From contig CANTFL010000496.1 of assembly GCA_947650285.1 (NCBI GenBank), positions 62,001 through 126,000 on the forward strand: DNA of 64,000 nucleotides, written 5' to 3'. A program made the translations under genes and the position numbers. Each line of letters starts with the position of its first letter. Within the stretch, counting starts at the first letter, position 1. Of this stretch, positions 57,549-64,000 are shown one piece after another. The DNA comes from Hyaloperonospora brassicae (lineage: Eukaryota > Oomycota > Peronosporomycetes > Peronosporales > Peronosporaceae). The notes beneath the pieces are model-generated. The model made no database searches. It saw nothing but the letters and a program-made list of their open reading frames with translations, and had not been told where the DNA came from.

Positions 57549-58740
57549 AGCCAGGCGCGTTCAAGGACTCTCACCCCCTACAACTGCGATCGGGAGCACG
57601 AAACTTTCTGTGGTTGAGAACTCAAGATCGCTAGACGGTTCAAGTGGTCAGCAGGCTCGCAAATTAAGGTTTACATTTGGACAAGGCTATCTGTTACAGA
57701 TCAGGGTGCCTCGTACCAAGCACCCTACAAGTAAACAAGTGACTCCGTGAAGAATTTCACGAGATCCCACCAACCCCGATCGCAGTGTGAAGATTTTAAC
57801 ACCTCGATCGAACCTCGACCCCATCGGAAACACGATTAAGTTTTGCATTGACATAAGTTCATCTGGTAGAGTGCGACCCGCGCCACCGACAGGTACACAA
57901 GGTGAGGAAGGCTATCAAGAACACGAAATTGTACACCCCCCTCCTTTAGTCAGCCGTCCGGGGGCCAGTGGAAAGTTTAGATCGGCTCTTAAGAAAAGAT
58001 CTCGACTCCACTACAATGATGCGCGTGCCCGATTCTTATGATGACTCGGTATTTAATGTGAGTCTCTGAGTGAAGATGTGAAGATTAAGCCTGAATTTGG
58101 GAGGAAGCGTCGAAGGTCAGATCGTTGCCTTACACGCGTGAGTCTGAAAGATTCCCAGTTGGCCAGATTTTTTGGAGGGGCTCTGGTGACATGAAAATAT
58201 TAGAGGAAAATCGATCACTTATTTTTGAAGAAAAACCTTGAATCCCTTCAGAGGTCCCTTCGAGGACCACTGCGGTTCATGCTACAAATCATGATTCACA
58301 GGGTGAAAACGAGCGGTTCAAACCGAAAATTACTGGCTCAAGGTCATACCCGCAATTTGAAAAAAGATAAATTGAGGACGGCGAGGGTGAAAAAAGAACG
58401 ACCGAACTCGACCAACGCGATCAAGTTGATAGCACGATCACAAAGTAGTTCAAGTTAGTCAAGACAAAATACAGATGAAAGGTTGAAAACATGAAGAGTT
58501 GTCCAAGCGTGGTATAAGCCATACGAGTGGAAGATGCTCAAGAATATACAACCAAGCGATCCAGTACTCCACGTGCTGAAGCCATAGCTGATCGACGAGA
58601 TTTAAGGTCCGGTATTGACCCCGGCAAGTGTATCGAATATGCTGGAGGGAATCTAAGGGATCAGGCAACTATTGCATATATCTGGATTCTTGGCGGAAAT
58701 GATCGACGTCAAAAAACGGTTGGAGTGTGATATAGATTAA
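57549..58740 (+). pseudogene. G3 gag N-terminal half
   Basis: Starts with the block shared with 49749-50192 (G-L-S-P-P-T-T-A-I-G-S-T-K-L). Then P-P-T-G-T-Q-G-E-E-G-Y-Q-E-H-E-I-V-H-P-P-P and a charged Lys/Arg-rich stretch (58225-58458) that was probably coiled coil. It ends in G-N-L-R-D-Q-A-T-I-A-Y-I-W-I-L-G-G-N-D-R-R-Q-K, split only to note that 58590-58730 is open. No motif outside gag-type composition. Confidence 0.6.
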
Positions 58741-59409
58741 ATCACATACGCATGACGATCGTTATACGTGAGCTGATTCTCTCACATACAAAGCCAAGAT
58801 TGAAGATCAAGCTACAACCGCCGTCGCATGAAGAAGTTGTACCACACGAGATGGTCGCAGTATACTTCTGTGGAAATTGAGACAGAGACAGACACCTCGA
58901 TCGGCATCCAGCAGACGTCTCTAGGACCCAGTGGATCTGCTCATCTGCTTAAGCACGCCGAGAACTCTGGCTAAGTCGAGAATGTCTGCTTTGTGCGCCA
59001 CCAGAGATGATATGACGGCTACCCAAGGATATCTGCTTTCTTAAATCGAAACAATCTATGGAGAGTTTTAAACAGAGACAGCGGAGTCGAGTCTGTCATG
59101 TAATTTAACAAAGTCAGACAATTAAGATGCCGAGATCTCGAATTACGTATTTTACGGATCTCGAGATGGAATCCGTCGAATCGCGTCATGGCCGATCTGA
59201 GTTTGGCGACCCCGTAGGTCACACCCCGCACGAGGAGATGAAATTGAGGCGTACACTAATGGTACGTGCGGAAATTTCGATGAACTAAGTACCATGTCTT
59301 CAGCGTATTCGTCTCTCCGCGATTGGCGAGCTGAAAATTTACAATAGCAGAGATCGAGACGAAGACCGCGCTTGAAGATAAATCAGCAAAATCAAGTCGG
59401 CGTTCTTAA

Positions 59410-59890
59410 GGTACCAAATGCCAGATGGGGAAAATTGTGGTGATCGGTGGGAAATTGACATGGCAATCACAATTTTGGAACAGTCAACTGAGTCCACGAC
59501 TCGCCGCACGTGGAAAGATCTGTTGAGAGGTTTTTATGGTTCAATTTGGCGGATATGGTGTGTCGAATTTTATAAAGTGTTACAACGCGCGCAAAAGGCC
59601 GTATGGACCCCCTTTAAAGTATTTGCACCGATTCAATGGGGCAGCAATACGAGCCAAGGTTGCGATTCCTAATAGTAGACACGCTACGCGACGCGAACAT
59701 GTGGAAAACGTTCTCTTCACACTGGATCATCGTTTTAGCAAAACCGCTTAGTCTGATGCGATTGTTAGGTGCCGAAAATATGGAGAAAAATCTGGATGCA
59801 TTATATCGGATGAAAAACCGGACACGAATGCTTCAATGGGATCGGGGTAGTTTAGTCAGCGACCAAAGGCTAATTCTTATTAGGTAGTGT
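59410..59890 (+). pseudogene. G3 gag capsid-like domain
   Basis: Blocks across frames: R-T-W-K-D-L-L-R-G-F near 59508, Y-L-H-R-F-N-G-A-A-I-R-A-K near 59620, T-R-R-E-H-V-E-N-V-L-F-T-L near 59690, and L-M-R-L-L-G-A-E-N-M-E-K-N-L near 59755-59795. This is the Retrotrans_gag helical pattern (W-K-x-L-L-x-x-F, then Y-L-x-R-L-N). Confidence 0.65.
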
Positions 59891-60117
59891 CAAATTTAAC
59901 CCGATCACGACAAGCGATCGGGGTGAAAAGAGAGATCAGGAGCTCGGAGTCGGATTTAAGAGTATCGAAAAAGGACGTGGACTGGCGTAGGGTTTGTGCG
60001 ACCATCGTCCCCAACCAAGTGAAGGTAAGCTACAATCATCGTATGCCGCATGGAGAAGTTGATCGAGCGGAGTTACGCGATCACGGAAAACGATAGAAAG
60101 CGCGCAATCACTGTGGA

Positions 60118-60345
60118 TTGATCAAACATGATGATCATGGCTGCTGGAAGCGATTGATTTGCCAAAATTGCAGCCGAAAAGGACATTCATCGGTCAAGTT
60201 TTTCAACGCGTTTTCAGATTTTGGAAAAGTGCATGAGAGTGGCAAGTGCCCTTGGTACAATTTCTACAATCTGATGCGCAAGTGGTATGTGCCTACCAAG
60301 CACGCAGGAATGTGTACTTCCGAGGCGTACAAGATGTCAAACTAG
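60118..60345 (+). pseudogene. G3 zinc-knuckle region
   Basis: Open frame with C-W-K-R-L-I-C-Q-N-C-S-R-K-G-H-S-S-V-K-F: a C-x2-C-x4-H knuckle whose last Cys is Phe. Then H-E-S-G-K-C-P and Y-N-F-Y-N-L-M-R-K-W, a second Cys/His stretch usual in this family. It binds element RNA in the living protein. Confidence 0.7.
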
Positions 60346-60649
60346 GACGCTCGCCAAGATGGAATCTGGTACGAGCCAAGCGTTCTAGGCTCTGAAATTA
60401 TGCATTCGTTGAGAGACAAGTGAAAGATCAAGAAATACATGATCTTGTCGATTTGATTACTTATGTATGTAATGATTTAAACTGTGTCCCCGCGATTGAA
60501 AGTGTGAAACGAATTATTAAATACACTCGATCAGCCGTAAAGATGGATCTTGATCTCACACCAGGGGATTTGCGTAGGCAATAAAAAAATATCATTCCCC
60601 TGGAAAAAAAATTATCAAGCACTCGAAAGCGATTAGCTAGATCAATAAT

Positions 60650-61090
60650 AAGAAGGCCACTATGCATTTTAATTCTGGTGCTGACGTGTCAATCGTCGAC
60701 ACCACCTTTGCTTAAAAAGTATGGTGCATGATCGACGAAATCCAGATTCAAAAATGTGATGGTATAGGCGAAATGCACACCTTACTACTGGTCGCGTCAA
60801 GATCATATTCGCATTGGAAGGCTCACTAGTATATTATTTCGACGTATGGGTCGGAGATCAAGTCGATGAAGAGACTATACTAGGCATGGACTTGATGGTT
60901 ACGGCATGTTTTCGCTTGGACATAGTGGACGGACCTCTTTGTCTACCCGATAAAGTGTGCATTTGTCTAACGGGGAGTAACTTACTTTATCGATCAACAA
61001 TTCAAGCGATATACCTAAATGATCAATACGCGGTGATACTAGTCGGCTATGAAAATAGTGAGGGTAGGTGTCGCGCCACCGAAAGCTAAA
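60650..61090 (+). pseudogene. G3 aspartic protease
   Basis: F-N-S-G-A-D-V-S-I-V-D-T-T-F at about 60667-60710 is the active site with Asn in place of the catalytic Asp (family D-S/T-G-A-D-V-S). The frame 60814-61089 continues with Y-F-D-V-W-V-G-D-Q and I-L-G-M-D-L-M-V, the conserved I-L-G-M-D motif. It could not cut as written. Confidence 0.75.
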
Positions 61091-62029
61091 CTTTAGCTAA
61101 GACAAGACGTGGAGTGGGTTCCAACTGTGACCAACGGGCCTGGCAGGATTAACTATCTCCAGCTCTTAAAATTATGTGATCGAGAGGTAGTTTTACGCTG
61201 GGGGAACCCATTAGGAATTTGGATGGTAGCGGACATGATACATCGATCGCAGGGCTGCGTGTACGTGAGGTTGCGACGTTAGAACGCATAGCAGACACTA
61301 GAGTTTGAGGCTACATCCATCGCGAGGAAATCCTACTAGAAGCGTATGAAGGACCATCGGTCGAACTGCAACATTATCCTATGAAGAGCAACAGTATACA
61401 ACGCAGAAAGAAAAGATAGAAGAAAAGGCGAAGGATTGCAGTGCTTAAGCGTTGCATCCTGATCGAAACGTGAAGGAAGAAGATAAAGCGCAATATGAAA
61501 AAAAGGATGAGAGCGATGATCACGCCACGAAGAGCGACCCGCAACAGTTAAAGGTACTTGTATGGTACCATACATATGACGAGACGCTAAACGATAATCG
61601 TATACAAACCAGTTGGAGGGAAGTTGGTGGAGTGGTAATGCCGACCGTGGCAGGGAAGATCGATTGCGAGGAATTTGGTCGGTGCCAACGTCAATCCACT
61701 CATCGACCAGACGCGATCCCGACCTCGGGTTAAAGAAAAAAACAGTCGAGCAATCAGTCTGACAAAATCGCGAGGGACGAAAAGAGCGGTGGGTGCAGCA
61801 TGAGGATAACGCTCGTCTACCAACGAGAGCATCTTCGTCAATCTTTACGATCCAGGGGTGCTTGAAGGTGCATCAGTCGCAAGATAAGCATGAAGAGATG
61901 ATCCCTGAAGTGGAAACGGTCGACGGTAAATACATCGAGCGAGGTGTCGACGATATGCTGCAAGGAATGTCTATCTGTCCGGCAGACGGGAGTGCGGTCA
62001 GAAATTGTGAGCTACAGGAAAAGTCCGAT

Positions 62030-63140
62030 CGACTGGTGAAAGGGAATGACGTCGTAGCGATCGGCAATTTAATGACGGATGCAAAACCATCTACCGTTTT
62101 AATGTATCGTAACGATAGTGGAGAGTTGTACGCTGATGATGTCGATCAGCATTGGGAGATCGTACCGGAAGTAATTACGCCTGCGGTCGCGATATCTCTA
62201 GAGGATATTCAAGTGGGAGACCCAAGAGAGCCACTGTCGAGTGAACAAAATAATTTGCGGCGGTTGACATGGGCAAATCGCCATCAATCAATAGGCAAAG
62301 TTAATGCCCTGCCTCGTGCAGCTCTTGGGGTAGGCTATGATATCGATATCGGAGATGCTAATCCGATCGCACAAAGGGTAAGACTGGTTGCACCCAAGTT
62401 TCGCAAAAAGCTGGCTAATCTGATCAACGAATTATTGACGGCTCAGATAATTTTCACTTCCACTTCTCCGTGGGCATCACCAATCGTGGCGATAATAAAG
62501 AAGAAGGGATAAGATATTCGAATGTGTATCGACTATAGACGAATGAACCAGTGGATGGAAATAATGTTTATCTCATGCCTTTGATCAGCGACTTGCTGCA
62601 GGATATGGATAAAGCCATGTGGTACTGTTCCTTATAAATACCAAGTAATTTTGGGTGATGGAGATGACGAAGCGAGCCAGAGCATTTTCGGCGTTTATTA
62701 CACCATCAGGTCTGTCTGAAAGGCTGAGAATGCCGTTTGGATTAAAGAACGCACCTTATATTTAAAAATGTCTGATAGACGAGACGCTGTCCGATAATTT
62801 GAACATTAGTTCACGTTCAACTGCAATCGCCTCAGGATCATCCGAGATCTTTGATGTGTTTACCGACGGTGAACCAGATTTGGACATGACGGCGTCAGCC
62901 CTTGGTCGAAGATCACATATCGATGATATAGATACCGGCCAACTTGTTGGAATCTCTGTACCAAAACTAAAGCGATTGTTGGGTGTATATAATTGGTGTA
63001 ACTTATCGATCAGTATGTCTAAAATCTCCTGGGGACGACGCAAGGTAGACTACCTGGGTTATCAAGTATCTATGGCCGGACTGAAGGCAAACCTGAAGGA
63101 TCTAGGATCAATGGTCTATAAAAATTTTTATTGTTAGCTA
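62030..63140 (+). pseudogene. G3 reverse transcriptase
   Basis: 62340-62512 reads D-A-N-P-I-A-Q-R-V-R, then I-F-T-S-T-S-P-W-A-S-P-I-V-A-I-I-K-K-K-G and stop. Next come M-C-I-D-Y-R-R (62523), M-P-F-G-L-K-N-A-P (about 62730) and H-I-D-D at 62916-62927 in place of Y-x-D-D. Then W-G-R-R-K-V-D-Y-L-G-Y-Q-V (about 63031). About 53 codons separate K-N-A-P from H-I-D-D, where Ty3-type RT has around two dozen. Upstream, 61793-62330 is the open N-terminal extension of pol. Confidence 0.85.
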
Positions 63141-63459
63141 CGATCCATACATTCGCTTCTGAGTAGCATCAACCAATATATCCATTTCATCGAGGAATTT
63201 CCAGTGTGCGTCTCAGATATGTTCAAATAACGAGAAGCCGATACCACGAGATCTGATGAAGATATAAAGATCAAAGAACAGTGGATGCTTTCGGGAAAGA
63301 CATAATATGCCTCGTTGTCAAATAGGGCGACCGCGAGCTAAACTTAATTTTTGAGGTCGATCTGAAATTGAATGGCAGGAGTCGCTGGGAGAAAGAGACG
63401 ATTTCCTTCACCTTCTTAAAACAGAAGATAGCGACCAAAACCATTTTAAAACACTCGGA

Positions 63460-64000
63460 CAATGATCAACCGCCGGTGATTGTAATTTATACCAGCAAGT
63501 AGGTTGTGTCGGCCGCATTGTCGCAGAAACATGAGGAAATATACTGGCTGTTCACCTTTGCAAGCCGTACGCTGGAATCCAACGAAATTAACTATTGCAT
63601 GGTGGAGAAGGAAGTACTAGTGTTATTAAGGATTCTATATATGTGCTATATCATGCTGGTTTCTCGTGAGATCATCGTGCTGATGCTTTATATAACCTTA
63701 TCCTGGTTGATCCAACCTTCCGGTATCAACGGGAGATTAGACAAATGGACTGCATTGCTATCAAACTTGACATTAGAGATCCGTCGATGTGAAACGGGTT
63801 GAGATGAGATACTGGGAACCGTGACAGCGAATATTAGTCCTAGACAAGAATTGGATGAGGTGTTGATCGCAATTGCTCCACGGAAACAACCAGGACAATC
63901 GATAAGTATGTCATCACCTACGATCGAGGAGAAATAAAAGCACTGGTTGGCTAGTTTTGTCGGGTCTGCTCGATAAAAGAGGAAAGACGGAGCATGCAGC
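63460..64000 (+). pseudogene. G3 RNase H and start of the following domain
   Basis: 63506-63802 reads V-S-A-A-L-S-Q-K-H, W-L-F-T-F-A-S-R-T-L, then N-E-I-N-Y-C-M-V-E-K-E-V-L-V-L-L-R-I-L, the RNase H Glu block. After it come R-L-D-K-W-T-A-L-L-S-N-L-T-L-E-I and L-D-E-V-L-I-A-I-A-P-R-K-Q-P. It runs off the edge. Confidence 0.8.

Larger units (their letters stand above)
57549..64000 (+). mobile_element. Ty3/gypsy element G3, plus strand, decayed, runs off the window
   Basis: Gag start, gag core, CCHC finger, protease, RT and RNase H follow in order over 6.4 kb on the plus strand, all with stops and frame changes. Different family from G1 and G2 (other gag, other RT insert). Integrase should lie beyond the right edge. 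Confidence 0.85.

Overview
The window looks like a gene-poor, retrotransposon-packed stretch of a plant-pathogenic oomycete genome (Peronosporales: Phytophthora or downy-mildew type). Two things suggest this. There is one intact secreted pectate lyase of the PL3 type. The rest is made of chromodomain-bearing Ty3/gypsy elements, a Copia element, and an L1-like non-LTR element with a C-terminal RNase H domain, all of styles I associate with oomycetes. The organism call is inference from gene families; no rRNA or marker gene is present.

Layout. (1) 1-7836: a Ty3/gypsy element (G1) in two opposed halves. Bases 1-3250 carry RT, protease, gag and an LTR on the minus strand. Bases 3497-7630 carry RNase H, integrase, chromodomain and an LTR on the plus strand. 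The two LTRs (2801-3250, 7181-7630) are near-identical and share the target-site duplication GAAAG. A third LTR at 24654-25091 has the same GAAAG and the same flanks on both sides, so one duplicated locus exists as a solo LTR and as an inverted full element. (2) 7967-15822: a second, complete but mutated gypsy element (G2, minus strand) with both LTRs, gag, protease, RT, RNase H, integrase and chromodomain. On its opposite strand, starting just inside the 3' LTR, is a 442-codon antisense reading frame (8609-9934). (3) 15852-20643: a young Copia element (minus strand) with LTRs differing at 2 of 254 positions, a perfect TCATC duplication, and complete gag, protease, integrase, RT and RNase H, broken only by one frame offset. 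(4) 20902-22468: an L1-like RNase H fragment, then the pectate lyase gene with a CAA-repeat leader. (5) 22.5-25.2 kb: intergenic DNA and the solo LTR.

(6) 25.2-57.5 kb is AT-rich, heavily decayed DNA. It holds a worn L1-like element (about 27.2-35.4 kb, plus strand), worn Copia RT (42.7-44.3 kb), a decayed polyglutamine tract, and an inverted gypsy gag fragment (49.7-50.35 kb). (7) 56.9-64 kb: a GATCGCGATC-rich tandem array, then a third gypsy family (G3, plus strand) with gag, CCHC finger, protease, RT and RNase H, all riddled with stops and running off the window.

How it works together: the only gene likely to serve the organism is the pectate lyase. Everything else is self-replicating DNA in different stages of decay, nested and rearranged. 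The best candidate for something undescribed is the antisense protein frame in G2, with a possible positional counterpart in G1.
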